NCBI GenBank assembly: GCA_016716235.1
Contig: JADJWS010000001.1
Location: forward strand, 1,364,001-1,428,000
DNA: 64,000 nucleotides
Source: Candidatus Defluviilinea gracilis
GTDB taxonomy: Bacteria; Chloroflexota; Anaerolineae; Anaerolineales; Villigracilaceae
Reading direction: 5' to 3'
Shown: in pieces, positions 31,151 through 39,336 of the stretch
How the letters are laid out: each line of letters starts with the position of its first letter
Numbering within the stretch: the stretch's first letter is position 1
The notes under the pieces: generated by a model
The model's input: the letters and a program-made list of their open reading frames with translations, nothing else
Databases searched by the model: none
Told to the model about the DNA's origin: nothing
Program-made: the position numbers and the translations under genes

Positions 31151-32063
31151 ACTTTGCCACCGTCAACACTATGCCATTCTGCGAAGGATCGTAGATCAAC
31201 AACCCTTCATCAATTTGATTCGACGGGATGCCAGCCTTGTCCACGCGCGCGACGACATCGTCGTACGCTTGTTGATTCGGCAACTCGATGGTGAAGAAAC
31301 GCAGACCCACCGCGTCGGGCGGAGGCGGCGGCGCGCCGCGTCCCTGCCACGTGTTGAGTCCGAGATGGTGATGATATCCGCCCGCGGAAACGAACGCCAT
31401 TTGAAAATCTTTGACGTTGCCCATCACATCGAATCCAAGAACGCCGTGATAGAAATCCACCGCTTCATCCAAATTGCGCACATGCAAATGGACGTGACCG
31501 ATTCGCGCGTCGGGCGGGATGGGCGCGTCCAGCTTGTCGCCTTCGTTCAAATTCTCGAACAGCGCGTCCACATCGAGCGGCTCGCGCCCATCGCTGAGGG
31601 AACCGTCTTTGCGGAGCGTGATGTATTTTCCATCTTTCATCGTCCACGTGCCGTCTTCGGGCGACTCGGCGTATAGTTCGATACCGTTGTGTTCAAGATC
31701 ATCGAGATACGTGGTCTTCGTCATAATATGATCGGTGGGCGAGTTGGGATATTTCAACGCGAACAGACGACCGACCGCGATCGCCAACTCGCGGCGATTC
31801 GGAAACAGGTACGCGACGTGATACAACCCCGTCACGCCTCGGTATTTCTTGACGTCTGCCTGCTCCACCAACCTCAGCATGTCCGCCCCTCCAGCGCCCA
31901 GCCCCGCTTTTCCGTTTTCCTTCCAGTGCAGTTTGAATCCCATCGCCTGTTGATAGAAAGCGATCTGGTTGTCGAGGTTCGCCACCGTGAGCGAGATATG
32001 CCCAATCTTGGTTTTCGGGTGGATTGAGAACTCTGATTTTGTTTCTGTTTGTGTTTGGTTCAT
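31149..32063 (-). CDS. Two-domain VOC protein, catechol 2,3-dioxygenase-like
   Basis: A 304-residue vicinal-oxygen-chelate protein with tandem VOC modules, as in CatE-type extradiol dioxygenases. Metal ligands visible are the His of KIGHISLTVANLD near residue 20, the His of LYHVAYLF near 79, the His of RIGHVHLHVRNLDEAVDFY near 190, the His cluster GGYHHHLGLNTW near 232 and the Glu of FFTIELPN near 258. The frame is open to 32114, but GGAGAAAAT precedes the ATG at 32063. No aromatic-degradation genes are adjacent, so the substrate is uncertain. Transcribed convergently with the FAD oxidoreductase. Confidence 0.85.
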   Translation of the reverse strand: MNQTQTETKSEFSIHPKTKIGHISLTVANLDNQIAFYQQAMGFKLHWKENGKAGLGAGGADMLRLVEQADVKKYRGVTGLYHVAYLFPNRRELAIAVGRLFALKYPNSPTDHIMTKTTYLDDLEHNGIELYAESPEDGTWTMKDGKYITLRKDGSLSDGREPLDVDALFENLNEGDKLDAPIPPDARIGHVHLHVRNLDEAVDFYHGVLGFDVMGNVKDFQMAFVSAGGYHHHLGLNTWQGRGAPPPPPDAVGLRFFTIELPNQQAYDDVVARVDKAGIPSNQIDEGLLIYDPSQNGIVLTVAK

Positions 32064-32131
32064 ATTTTCTCCAGCGCAATTGAGACGACTTCGCAACCGA
32101 CAAACTTTCCCCACGTGGAGAAATTTCAGCC

Positions 32132-32193
32132 ACAGAGAACACAGAGATTTTGAGATTTTCTCTGAGAACTCTGTGCGCTCTGTGGCTAAGCCA
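32132..32193. repeat. CCACAGAGAACACAGAG inverted repeat
   Basis: AGCCACAGAGAACACAGAG on the left and CTCTGTGCGCTCTGTGGCT on the right flank a TTGAGATTTTCTCTGAG centre. This is a widespread type of dispersed intergenic repeat. It lies in the divergent promoter region between the VOC gene and the receiver fusion gene. Confidence 0.75.
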
Positions 32194-32220
32194 GATTTAC
32201 TTTCGCAAGGACGATGGTGA

Positions 32221-32226
32221 TAAAAT
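32221..32226 (+). promoter_or_regulatory. -10 box of the receiver/TrxR-like fusion gene, leaderless
   Basis: TAAAAT lies seven bases before the ATG at 32234 with no Shine-Dalgarno, predicting a transcript that starts at the start codon. Confidence 0.5.
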
Positions 32227-32233
32227 CCGCTTC

Positions 32234-33886
32234 ATGCCCAAGCCTGTCATATTTTCGATAGACGACGACCCCTCCGTTTTAAACTCCATCGAACGTGACC
32301 TGCGCTCGCACTACGGGCAGGATTATCGCATCCTCCCTATTAATTCTGGCAAAGCGGCTCTCGATTATTTGAAGAAGATGGAACAGCGCAACGAGACCGT
32401 CGCGCTGTTTTTGGTTGACCAGCGTATGCCCGAAATGAGCGGCACTGAGTTTCTCGCCGAAGCGATGAAGACCTATCCGCAAGCCAAACGAGTCCTGCTC
32501 ACCGCCTACGCCGACACCCAAGCCGCGATTGACTCGATCAACGAGGTGCGGCTCGACTATTATCTGATGAAGCCGTGGCATCCGCCAAGCGAACGGCTGT
32601 ATCCGATTCTGGATGAATTGCTTGAAGACTGGAAAGCGCATGTGCGGATGCCGTACGAGGGAATCCGCGTGGCGGGGACGTTGTGGTCGCTGGGCAGTCA
32701 TCAAGTAAAAGATTTTCTCACGCGGCACCAGATTCCCTATCAATGGCTCGACATTGAAAAAGATTCCAACGCGCAAAAGTTAGTCGAGGGCGTTTCGGCT
32801 GAGACGAAACTTCCCGTCGTCTTTTTCCCCGATGGCAAAACGTTGATCGAACCCAACCTGCAAGAACTCGCAGACAAAGTCGGTTTGCAAACGCGCGCTG
32901 CGCTTCCGTTTTACGATATCATCATCATCGGCAGTGGACCTGCGGGTCTCGCCGCGGCGGTGTATGCAGGCTCAGAGGGATACAAATGCTTGGTCATCGA
33001 GAAAGCCGCGCCAGGCGGGCAGGCAGGCTCAAGCCCACGGATCGAAAATTATCTCGGCTTCCCAACGGGAATCTCTGGCGACGATCTCACGCGCCGCGCG
33101 GTCACGCAGGCAAAAAAATTCGGGGTCGAGATTCTGTCGGCGCAGGAGGCAAGCCAGATCGTCGTGAAGGAATCGTATCGCATCGTCAAGTTAAAAGATG
33201 GGGCTGAGATATCCTGTCACGCGGTGTTGATCGCAACGGGCGCGTCGTTCCACATGTTGAAGATGCCAGGCGCGGATGCGCTCACAGGCGCGGGAATTTA
33301 TTACGGCGCGGCATACACCGAGGCGATGAATTACAAAGACGGCGATGTGTTCGTGGTGGGCGGCGCGAACTCTGCCGCGCAGGGCGCGATCTATTTGAGT
33401 CAATTCGCGCGCAAGGTCACGGTGCTGGTGCGCGGGCACGAACCCACCGCGTCGAAACATCTCGTGGACGCGATGCGCGGCAACGCGAAAATCGAAATTC
33501 TCACCGACACCGATCTGCTCGAAGTGCAGGGAAGCAACACGCTCGAAGCGATCGTCATCAAAAACACGAAGACGGATGAAACGCAAACATGCAACGCCTC
33601 GGCGTTGTTCGTGTTCATCGGCGTGCGCCCGCAAAGTCAACTGGTGGCGGATTTAACTCTACGCAGCGACAAAGGATATATTTACACAGGTCCCGATTTG
33701 ATGAAGGATAAGAAAACGCCTCAAGGCTGGACCCTCGAACGGGATCCGTTTCTTTTGGAAACCTCCACGCCTGGAATTTTCGCGGCAGGCGATGTGCGCT
33801 ACGGAACCAATCACCGCGTCGCCTCCGCGGTTGGCGAGGGCGCAATTGCTTACGCGTTGATGAAGGAGTATTTGAAGAGTCTATAA
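32234..33886 (+). CDS. Receiver domain - glutaredoxin-like - thioredoxin-reductase-like fusion lacking redox cysteines
   Basis: A 550-residue three-module protein. Residues 5-125 are a response-regulator receiver: acidic IDDD at 9-12, phospho-acceptor Asp62 (LVDQRMPEMSG), Thr90 (LLTAYAD) and Lys113 (MKPW). Residues about 144-220 resemble glutaredoxin, with LPVVFFPDG as the cis-Pro strand, but the CxxC place reads SLGSHQ. Residues 226-550 resemble thioredoxin reductase: FAD loop IIGSGPAGLAAAVYAG at 231-246, GGQ near 261, a second nucleotide loop VVGGANSAAQGA, and AAGDVR near the end. The CxxC pair is missing (YYGAAYTEAM). It probably uses FAD and NAD(P)H in another reaction or as a sensor. The histidine kinase at 34628 is a likely phospho-donor. 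Confidence 0.88.
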   Translation: MPKPVIFSIDDDPSVLNSIERDLRSHYGQDYRILPINSGKAALDYLKKMEQRNETVALFLVDQRMPEMSGTEFLAEAMKTYPQAKRVLLTAYADTQAAIDSINEVRLDYYLMKPWHPPSERLYPILDELLEDWKAHVRMPYEGIRVAGTLWSLGSHQVKDFLTRHQIPYQWLDIEKDSNAQKLVEGVSAETKLPVVFFPDGKTLIEPNLQELADKVGLQTRAALPFYDIIIIGSGPAGLAAAVYAGSEGYKCLVIEKAAPGGQAGSSPRIENYLGFPTGISGDDLTRRAVTQAKKFGVEILSAQEASQIVVKESYRIVKLKDGAEISCHAVLIATGASFHMLKMPGADALTGAGIYYGAAYTEAMNYKDGDVFVVGGANSAAQGAIYLSQFARKVTVLVRGHEPTASKHLVDAMRGNAKIEILTDTDLLEVQGSNTLEAIVIKNTKTDETQTCNASALFVFIGVRPQSQLVADLTLRSDKGYIYTGPDLMKDKKTPQGWTLERDPFLLETSTPGIFAAGDVRYGTNHRVASAVGEGAIAYALMKEYLKSL

Positions 33887-33892
33887 TACTTC

Positions 33893-34035
33893 GCTGGTTG
33901 AGCGCAAGCAGTCGAAACCAGCAGTATTCAAGTTATATGATTGTTCACATGTGGCACGGTGGTTTCGACACCGCACCTGCGGTGGGTGCAGGTGTACGAC
34001 ACCCGCTTCGCTCGTGTCTACTCAACCACCGATAT
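33893..34035. repeat. Long inverted-repeat element (MITE-like), copy 2
   Basis: Left arm GGTTGAGCGCAAGCAGTCGAAACCA, right half TGGTTTCGACACC and CTACTCAACCACC. The internal CGCACCTGCGGTGGGTGCAGGTG is itself palindromic. Related to the elements at 5637 and 36015. It separates the fusion gene from brnTA. Confidence 0.65.
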
Positions 34036-34038
34036 AGA

Positions 34039-34069
34039 ATAAAAAAGCCCCCGCTTTCACGAGGGCTTG
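34039..34069 (-). terminator. Terminator of brnTA (second pair)
   Basis: On the - strand AAGCCCTCG / CGGGGGCTT form a stem followed by TTTTTTATT, seven bases after the brnA stop. Confidence 0.7.
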
Positions 34070-34075
34070 ATCAAA

Positions 34076-34327
34076 CTATTTTCGATGTTCTTGCGCAAAA
34101 CGGCGCAACGCATCTGCTAAGAGTTGTTGATAGTTCTTGCCTTGCGCCTTGAACCATTGCGCAACATCGGGTTCGACTTCTACCAGAACCTTGACCTTGT
34201 CTTTCGGGATCCGCCATTTTGCAGACTGGAAGAACTCTTCAGTCAATGGCGGAATATCCGACGTGTCAATCATATCGTCGGTCAGGGCATCAAAGCGATC
34301 CAAATTGGTTTTTATGTTCTTGTTCAT
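34076..34327 (-). CDS. brnA: BrnA-type antitoxin, second pair
   Basis: An 83-residue BrnA-like antitoxin. The C-terminal half KVKVLVEVEPDVAQWFKAQG plus NYQQLLADALRRFAQEHRK is the ribbon-helix-helix-like core seen in the family (strand, helix, NYQ, helix). The N-terminal part (SDIPPLTEEFFQSAKWR) is the toxin-binding region. The frame opens at 34342; I use the ATG at 34327. It overlaps the 3' end of brnT by nearly 40 bases, so translation is tightly coupled. Confidence 0.85.
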   Translation of the reverse strand: MNKNIKTNLDRFDALTDDMIDTSDIPPLTEEFFQSAKWRIPKDKVKVLVEVEPDVAQWFKAQGKNYQQLLADALRRFAQEHRK

Positions 34328-34583
34328 AATATTCTCTCTCACTCAAAGTTGCTTTTCTAAATGAGATGATGCGAATGGTATCCTCGTCTGGCTCGGTGAA
34401 CACAACCACAACAACACGATTTTCCATTAGTCCAACGCCGATCCAGCGGTCCTCGCCGTACTCTTCTCTTTTGTCGAGGTCAACCAGCATCGGCGATTCG
34501 AACACTTTGTAGGCATCGGCAAAATCAAGTTCATGCTTTTTGACATTGGTTTCGTTTTTCTGCCGATCCCAAATGTACTTCAT
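34290..34583 (-). CDS. brnT: BrnT-type ribonuclease toxin, second pair
   Basis: A 97-residue BrnT with the family pattern: IWDRQKNETNVKKHELDFAD at the start, VFESPML, RWIGVGLMENRVVVVVF and RIISFRKATLSEREYYE near the end. It differs clearly from the first BrnT at 18356, so it is not a recent duplicate. It is transcribed away from the kinase gene and lies between the receiver-fusion gene and its presumed kinase, separating a likely two-component pair. Confidence 0.88.
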   Translation of the reverse strand: MKYIWDRQKNETNVKKHELDFADAYKVFESPMLVDLDKREEYGEDRWIGVGLMENRVVVVVFTEPDEDTIRIISFRKATLSEREYYEQEHKNQFGSL

Positions 34584-34627
34584 GAGGAAAGTATAGCACG
34601 ATTCAATTCAGCGTGAGACAATAAGGC

Positions 34628-36007
34628 ATGAACCTCTCCGACCTCCGCAAATCCGCCCTCTTCGAAGGCTTGACCGACCAGGAGTTGCAACAACTCATGG
34701 AGGATGCCAAGCCTGTCTCTTTGCGCGCGGGGGAGTTTCTGATGAGGCAGGGAGATGACGGCGACGCGGCGTTCGTGGTGGTGAGCGGCGAGTTTGAGGT
34801 CAGCAAACAATCGGGGCAGTCGCTCATCAAAATTGACGTGCGGAATCCAGGCGATGTGTTGGGCGAGATGGCGTTGCTCTCGCGCTCGCCGCGTTCGGCA
34901 AGCGTCCAGGCGATCACCGATTGTGAAGTGTTGCGAATTTCACCCGAAGCCTTCGAAAATTTACTGTCCACGAGTTCGACGGCGGCGTTGGCTGTTTTGC
35001 ATTGGGTGATGAACCGTCTCAGCCAGAACGATGCCTTGCTTCATCAACAGGAACGGATGGCGGCGCTGGGAACATTGAGCGCGGGACTGGCGCACGAGTT
35101 GAACAATCCCGCCGCGGCGGCGCAGAGGAGCGCGGCTGAGTTGCAGAGGACGCTCGTCAAGTGGCAGGCGTTGACTCACGAGATCGAATCGGTCGCGTTC
35201 AAAGAGAATCAAACGGACTGGTTGAATCAATTGATGAGCGAGTCGGCGCGGCGATTCGAGTCGCGGGTCAAACTTGAGGCGTTGGAAAAAATTGACTTGG
35301 TGGACCAGCTTCAAGCGTGGTTGGAAGCGAGTGGAGTTGAATCTGCGTGGGAACTTGCGCCTGCAATGGTCAACTGTGGGTGGACGATCGAATCGCTGAA
35401 AGAGTTGAAGACATCCGTATCATTCCAGTTGTCCGTTCAGTGGCTTGGCGCAAGTTGCTTGATGATGGAATTGCTTTCGGAAGTGCAGTTGACCGCCGCG
35501 CGTGTTGCGGGGATCGTGCGCGCGATGAAATCATATTCCTATCTCGATCAGGCGCCGCTGTTGGAAGTGGACGTGCATGAGGGACTCGAAAACACGCTGG
35601 TCATCATGCAACACAAATTGAAACAAGGCGTAACGGTGAAGCGCGAGTATGCGCCCAACCTGCCGCGCATCGAAGCGTACGCCAGCGAGTTAAATCAAGT
35701 GTGGACGAATATTATTGATAACGCTGTGGACGCGATGGATGGAAGCGGTGTGATCATTTTGCGAACATATATTGAAGACCATAATGTAGTCGTTGAAATC
35801 ATGGATAACGGTCCCGGTATTCCTGAGGATATTCTGATGCGAATCTATGAGCCGTTCTTCACCACCAAGCCGCCAGGGAGCGGAACGGGACTCGGCTTGC
35901 ACATCTCGCACGACATCATCGCCAATCATCATCGCGGGCAGTTGCTGGTGAAGTCGAAGCCAGGCGAGACCGTGTTCAAGGCAGTGTTGCCGATTAAAAT
36001 TTCATAA
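34628..36007 (+). CDS. Histidine kinase with N-terminal cyclic-nucleotide-binding domain
   Basis: A 459-residue soluble sensor kinase. Residues about 12-115 form a cNMP-binding domain with the phosphate-binding cassette GEMALLSRSPRSASVQA at 79-95. The phospho-acceptor His156 is in SAGLAHELNNPAAAA, and a HATPase domain follows at about 330-455, with NIIDNAVDAM, DNGPGIP and GTGLGLHIS. No membrane segment is seen, so the input is cytoplasmic, either a cyclic nucleotide or another ligand. The nearest response-regulator receiver is in the fusion protein at 32234, making the two a plausible pair. The start lacks a Shine-Dalgarno, and a GACAAT -10-like box lies just upstream. Confidence 0.92.
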   Translation: MNLSDLRKSALFEGLTDQELQQLMEDAKPVSLRAGEFLMRQGDDGDAAFVVVSGEFEVSKQSGQSLIKIDVRNPGDVLGEMALLSRSPRSASVQAITDCEVLRISPEAFENLLSTSSTAALAVLHWVMNRLSQNDALLHQQERMAALGTLSAGLAHELNNPAAAAQRSAAELQRTLVKWQALTHEIESVAFKENQTDWLNQLMSESARRFESRVKLEALEKIDLVDQLQAWLEASGVESAWELAPAMVNCGWTIESLKELKTSVSFQLSVQWLGASCLMMELLSEVQLTAARVAGIVRAMKSYSYLDQAPLLEVDVHEGLENTLVIMQHKLKQGVTVKREYAPNLPRIEAYASELNQVWTNIIDNAVDAMDGSGVIILRTYIEDHNVVVEIMDNGPGIPEDILMRIYEPFFTTKPPGSGTGLGLHISHDIIANHHRGQLLVKSKPGETVFKAVLPIKIS

Positions 36008-36014
36008 ACACATA

Positions 36015-36188
36015 GGTGGTCGAGTAGTCCCGCGTGCAATTCGCGGGACGTATCGAGATCACAGGTACGCATACAAACTTTTGCAACAAGAATTATGTTA
36101 CGGCATGGTGATCTCGATACGTTCTTCGTCTCCGCTGCCGCATCGACAGGCTCAGCGCGGCGGCTTCGCTCAGGACTACTCGACCACC
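36015..36188. repeat. Long inverted-repeat element (MITE-like), copy 3
   Basis: GGTGGTCGAGTAG at the left end and CTACTCGACCACC at the right end are perfect inverted termini. Inner arms CGTATCGAGATCAC and GTGATCTCGATACG are also inverted. A REP-like CATCGACAGGCTCAGCGCGG is nested near the right end. It shares its termini with copy 1 at 5637. Confidence 0.75.
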
Positions 36189-36217
36189 GAAATATGAATG
36201 AAAAGGAGAATTAAACA

Positions 36218-36640
36218 ATGAACAGCGAAAAAGAAATGAAAGATATCCTTTTATCGGCAAAGACGGTTGCGGCGGTGGGATTATCGTCGAACCCCGCAAA
36301 GGAAAGTTTTGGAATTGTGCAATATCTCAAAGATCAGGGATATAAAATCATTCCTGTGAATCCGTCCGCAAACGAGATCATGGGCGAGAAGGCGTATCCC
36401 GATCTATCTTCCATCCCCGAAGCGGTGGACGTGGTGCAGGTCTTTCGCAAGCCCGAGGATGTGCCGCCTGTTGTGGAGGAAGCCATCAAGATTCGCGCAA
36501 AGGTGGTGTGGATGCAGGAGGGCATCGTCAACGAAGAAGCCGCGCAGAAAGCGCGCGAGGCGGGATTGCAAGTGGTGATGGACGCCTGCATGCGATCTGC
36601 CCATCGCAGATTATTCCGGGCAAAGCCGCTCGGCTTGTAG
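36218..36640 (+). CDS. CoA-binding domain protein (YccU-like)
   Basis: A 140-residue Rossmann protein of the CoA-binding family. Seen: VAAVGLSSNPAKESFGIVQYL at about residues 17-37, the classic VG-S-x-x-x-K/S-x-x-x nucleotide/CoA loop, then IIPVNPSANEIMGEKAYPDL, VDVVQVFRKPEDVPPVVEEA and VVWMQEGIVNEEAA. AAAAGGAG precedes the ATG by about 8 bases. The family is widespread; binding of CoA or a related cofactor is established for relatives, the physiological role is not. It stands alone between the kinase and the polysaccharide genes. Confidence 0.9.
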   Translation: MNSEKEMKDILLSAKTVAAVGLSSNPAKESFGIVQYLKDQGYKIIPVNPSANEIMGEKAYPDLSSIPEAVDVVQVFRKPEDVPPVVEEAIKIRAKVVWMQEGIVNEEAAQKAREAGLQVVMDACMRSAHRRLFRAKPLGL

Positions 36641-36662
36641 AAGCGGGGCAAGGAGATTGGGG

Positions 36663-36668
36663 TAGAAT
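36663..36668 (+). promoter_or_regulatory. -10 box at the head of the polysaccharide locus, leaderless
   Basis: TAGAAT lies seven bases before the ATG at 36676, embedded in a GGGGTAGAATTACCCC palindrome. AAGGAG is present but about 22 bases upstream of the ATG, too far for a Shine-Dalgarno. The palindrome could also bind a regulator. Confidence 0.45.
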
Positions 36669-36675
36669 TACCCCG

Positions 36676-38301
36676 ATGAATCTCAATAAGCAAGATGTTT
36701 TTTGGACACTTCCGACTGCCCTCGTTTCGGGGGCAGTTTTGTCGTGGTTTCAGGGGGCAAATTGGTTGCCGGGCTGGCTCGGTTTCTCTGCCCTCTTTTT
36801 GCTGGCATTGCTAGCGCTTGTCGCCTCCACAAAATGGGCGGGAGGCGGAAGAACCCTGGCTTGGATCGCGGCGTTTGCGTTTGCCATCCGTTTGGCGGGC
36901 GGTGTCGCGGCGTATGAACTGTTGCCTGTCTACGGGTATCAAAATTCCAAAGATGGTTTGGCTGGCTACACTTACACCGACGCGCACCGGCGCGATGAGC
37001 AGGCGTGGAGGTTGGCGGTTTCAGACGAGCCGGTCTTCGACGCGTTCAGCCGGGAGTATTCCTCCGATCAATATGGCGGGCTGTTGGCGTTGAGCGGGTT
37101 TGTCTACCGTTACCTTTCACCTGACGCGCACCGCCCATTGATGATGATCCTGCTGGCGGCGTTCGTTGCCGCGCTGGGACTTCCATTTTTATGGAAGGCG
37201 GCAGGCGCGACGTTTGGCAACAAAGCGGCATGGGCATCTGTGTGGATCTTCGCGCTGTACCCTGAATCCGTTTTGTTGGGCGGCTCTGCCATGCGCGAAC
37301 CATATTTGATGACCTTATCTGCGGTGGCGTTTTGGGGATTCGTTTTTGGAGCGCAATCGGACGGCAAGCCGTCTGACTCCAAAGCGCCGCGAATTGCTCT
37401 TGGTCTCAGCCTCCTCGGCATGTTGCTCTTTTCTCCATCGGTTGCCGTAGCGACGCTGTTCATCTTCGCAGGCTGGATGTTCTTCTCACGCGAACGCGCG
37501 AGCATCTCGTGGAAGCCGATCCTCATCTTCGCGATTGTGTTTCTGATCGGTTTGTTCGCGCTATCGTCGTCGCTCAATCGGAAGGGTGTGTTCGACACGA
37601 CCTCTCCGTTATCTGTGCTCAACGATTGGATTCAACTCTCGGTCAAATGGAATGTCTATCAGATCGAGCGCGAATCGGGCTGGGTGCAAAAACTGTTCGA
37701 CGAGATGCCTGAGGGGGTGCGACTTCCGTTCGTCGCGGTCTACGGGATTCTTCAACCCGTGCTCCCCGCCGCGCTGGTCGTGCCGACGCTCCCGATCTGG
37801 AAGATCATCTACGTGTTGCGCGCGCTGGGATGGTATGCCCTGCTTCCCCTGTTGATCCTTTCGACGTTAGCCGGGGCAAGCCTCCCCGTCGGAGCGAAGC
37901 GTGGCGAGAACAGCCGCGCCATCTTCATCTGGCTCTCGCTTCTTGTCTGGACGTGGATCCTGCTCGCCGCTCTTCGAGGTGGAGGCGACCAGTGGGATAA
38001 TCCGCGCTATCGGACGATCATGTTCATGTGGCAGGCTCTCATCGCGGGAATTGTTTGGGTGTGGTGGCGCGAGACTCGCAATGCATGGTTCGCGCGCGTG
38101 GTCGCGTGCGAGGTAATTTTCATTTTGATCTTCACGCAATGGTACGCGAGCCGATATTTTTATGTGGGCGGACAACTGCCGTTTGCCGTGATGATCGCGT
38201 TGATCGTTGGCTTGTGGGGGGCTATTCTGGGCGGCGGTTGGTGGCTGGATAAACGGCGCGCGATGGAATCGTCCCACAGGTTTCCTAACGAAACTCAGTG
38301 A
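36676..38301 (+). CDS. Polytopic membrane protein, GT-C/GT39-like
   Basis: A 541-residue protein with roughly eleven hydrophobic segments. A large polar loop after the third (residues about 88-130) carries GGLAGYTY-like and YSSDQYGG stretches, and WASVWIFALYPESVLLGGSAMREPYL (in shorter pieces at about 190-215) resembles the conserved luminal/extracytoplasmic helices of dolichyl-phosphate-mannose-type transferases and polymerase-like proteins. The frame is open upstream to 36508, over the end of the CoA-binding gene, but the ATG at 36676 begins the hydrophobic protein. First gene of the polysaccharide locus; a role in polymer assembly is inferred from context only. Confidence 0.7.
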   Translation: MNLNKQDVFWTLPTALVSGAVLSWFQGANWLPGWLGFSALFLLALLALVASTKWAGGGRTLAWIAAFAFAIRLAGGVAAYELLPVYGYQNSKDGLAGYTYTDAHRRDEQAWRLAVSDEPVFDAFSREYSSDQYGGLLALSGFVYRYLSPDAHRPLMMILLAAFVAALGLPFLWKAAGATFGNKAAWASVWIFALYPESVLLGGSAMREPYLMTLSAVAFWGFVFGAQSDGKPSDSKAPRIALGLSLLGMLLFSPSVAVATLFIFAGWMFFSRERASISWKPILIFAIVFLIGLFALSSSLNRKGVFDTTSPLSVLNDWIQLSVKWNVYQIERESGWVQKLFDEMPEGVRLPFVAVYGILQPVLPAALVVPTLPIWKIIYVLRALGWYALLPLLILSTLAGASLPVGAKRGENSRAIFIWLSLLVWTWILLAALRGGGDQWDNPRYRTIMFMWQALIAGIVWVWWRETRNAWFARVVACEVIFILIFTQWYASRYFYVGGQLPFAVMIALIVGLWGAILGGGWWLDKRRAMESSHRFPNETQ

Positions 38302-38367
38302 TTCAAAAAACCTGTGGGACGTTTTATCGGTTATAATTCAGTCACTGAATTTTGGATTAGGAGATTT

Positions 38368-39330
38368 ATGCCCACCGCTCTCATTACAGGCATCACAGGT
38401 CAAGACGGTTCGTACCTCGCCGAGCTATTGCTTGCCAAAGGCTATCGCGTGATCGGCGTGGCTCGTCGTTCCAGCACGATGACCTATGAACGCATCAATC
38501 ATTTACTGGACGACATCACCGTTGTTCAAGGCGACTTGCACGATCAAGGCTCATTGCTTTCGTTCCTCGAAGAATACAAACCCACCGAAGTGTATAACCT
38601 CGCCGCGCAATCGTTCGTGCCGACCTCGTGGAACCAGCCCGCGTTGACGGGCGAGATCACCGCGCTTGGCGTGACGCGCATGTTGGAAGCCATCCGCTTC
38701 ATCAACCCGAAGATCCGTTTTTATCAGGCGTCGTCGAGCGAGATGTACGGCAAGGTGCTTGAAGTGCCGCAAAGCGAAGAGACGCCGTTCTATCCGCGCA
38801 GTCCGTATGGTGTGGCGAAAGTGTACGGACATTGGATCACCGTCAACTATCGCGAGTCGTTCAATATGTTCGCCGTTTCGGGGATTCTGTTCAATCACGA
38901 GAGTCCGCGCCGCGGATTGGAATTCGTCACGCGCAAGATCGCCGACGGCGTCGCCCGCATCAAACTCGGACTGGCGAAGGAACTCCGCCTCGGCAACCTT
39001 GAAGCCCAACGCGATTGGGGCTTTGCGGGCGATTACGTCGAAGCCATGTGGCGCATGTTGCAACTGGATGAACCCGACAACTTTGTCATCGGCACGGGCG
39101 AGACCCATGCCGTGCGCGAGTTTTGCGAGATCGCCTTCGCTCATGTGGGCTTGGATTACAAAGAATTCGTCGTGCAAGATGAACGCTTCTACCGCCCCGC
39201 CGAAGTGGACCTGTTGATCTCCGACCCCTCGAAGGCGCGCTCCAAGTTGGGCTGGGAGCCTTCTGTCAGCTTCAAGGAACTCGTCACGATGATGGTGGAT
39301 GCAGATCTTGCGCGCTTGAACGGCAAATAA
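38368..39330 (+). CDS. gmd: GDP-mannose 4,6-dehydratase
   Basis: A 320-residue short-chain dehydrogenase/reductase that converts GDP-mannose to GDP-4-keto-6-deoxymannose, the precursor of GDP-fucose, GDP-rhamnose and related sugars. The NADP loop TGITGQDGSYLAELL is at 6-20, the Ser-Ser of QASSSEMYG near 113, and the catalytic YxxxK in RSPYGVAKVYGHW near 140. HESPRRGLEFVTRK and RDWGFAGDYVEAMW are Gmd-specific. AGGAG precedes the ATG, and a TATAAT at 38332-38337 may serve as a -10 box. No partner reductase or epimerase follows directly. Confidence 0.94.
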   Translation: MPTALITGITGQDGSYLAELLLAKGYRVIGVARRSSTMTYERINHLLDDITVVQGDLHDQGSLLSFLEEYKPTEVYNLAAQSFVPTSWNQPALTGEITALGVTRMLEAIRFINPKIRFYQASSSEMYGKVLEVPQSEETPFYPRSPYGVAKVYGHWITVNYRESFNMFAVSGILFNHESPRRGLEFVTRKIADGVARIKLGLAKELRLGNLEAQRDWGFAGDYVEAMWRMLQLDEPDNFVIGTGETHAVREFCEIAFAHVGLDYKEFVVQDERFYRPAEVDLLISDPSKARSKLGWEPSVSFKELVTMMVDADLARLNGK

Positions 39331-39336
39331 TCTTCA

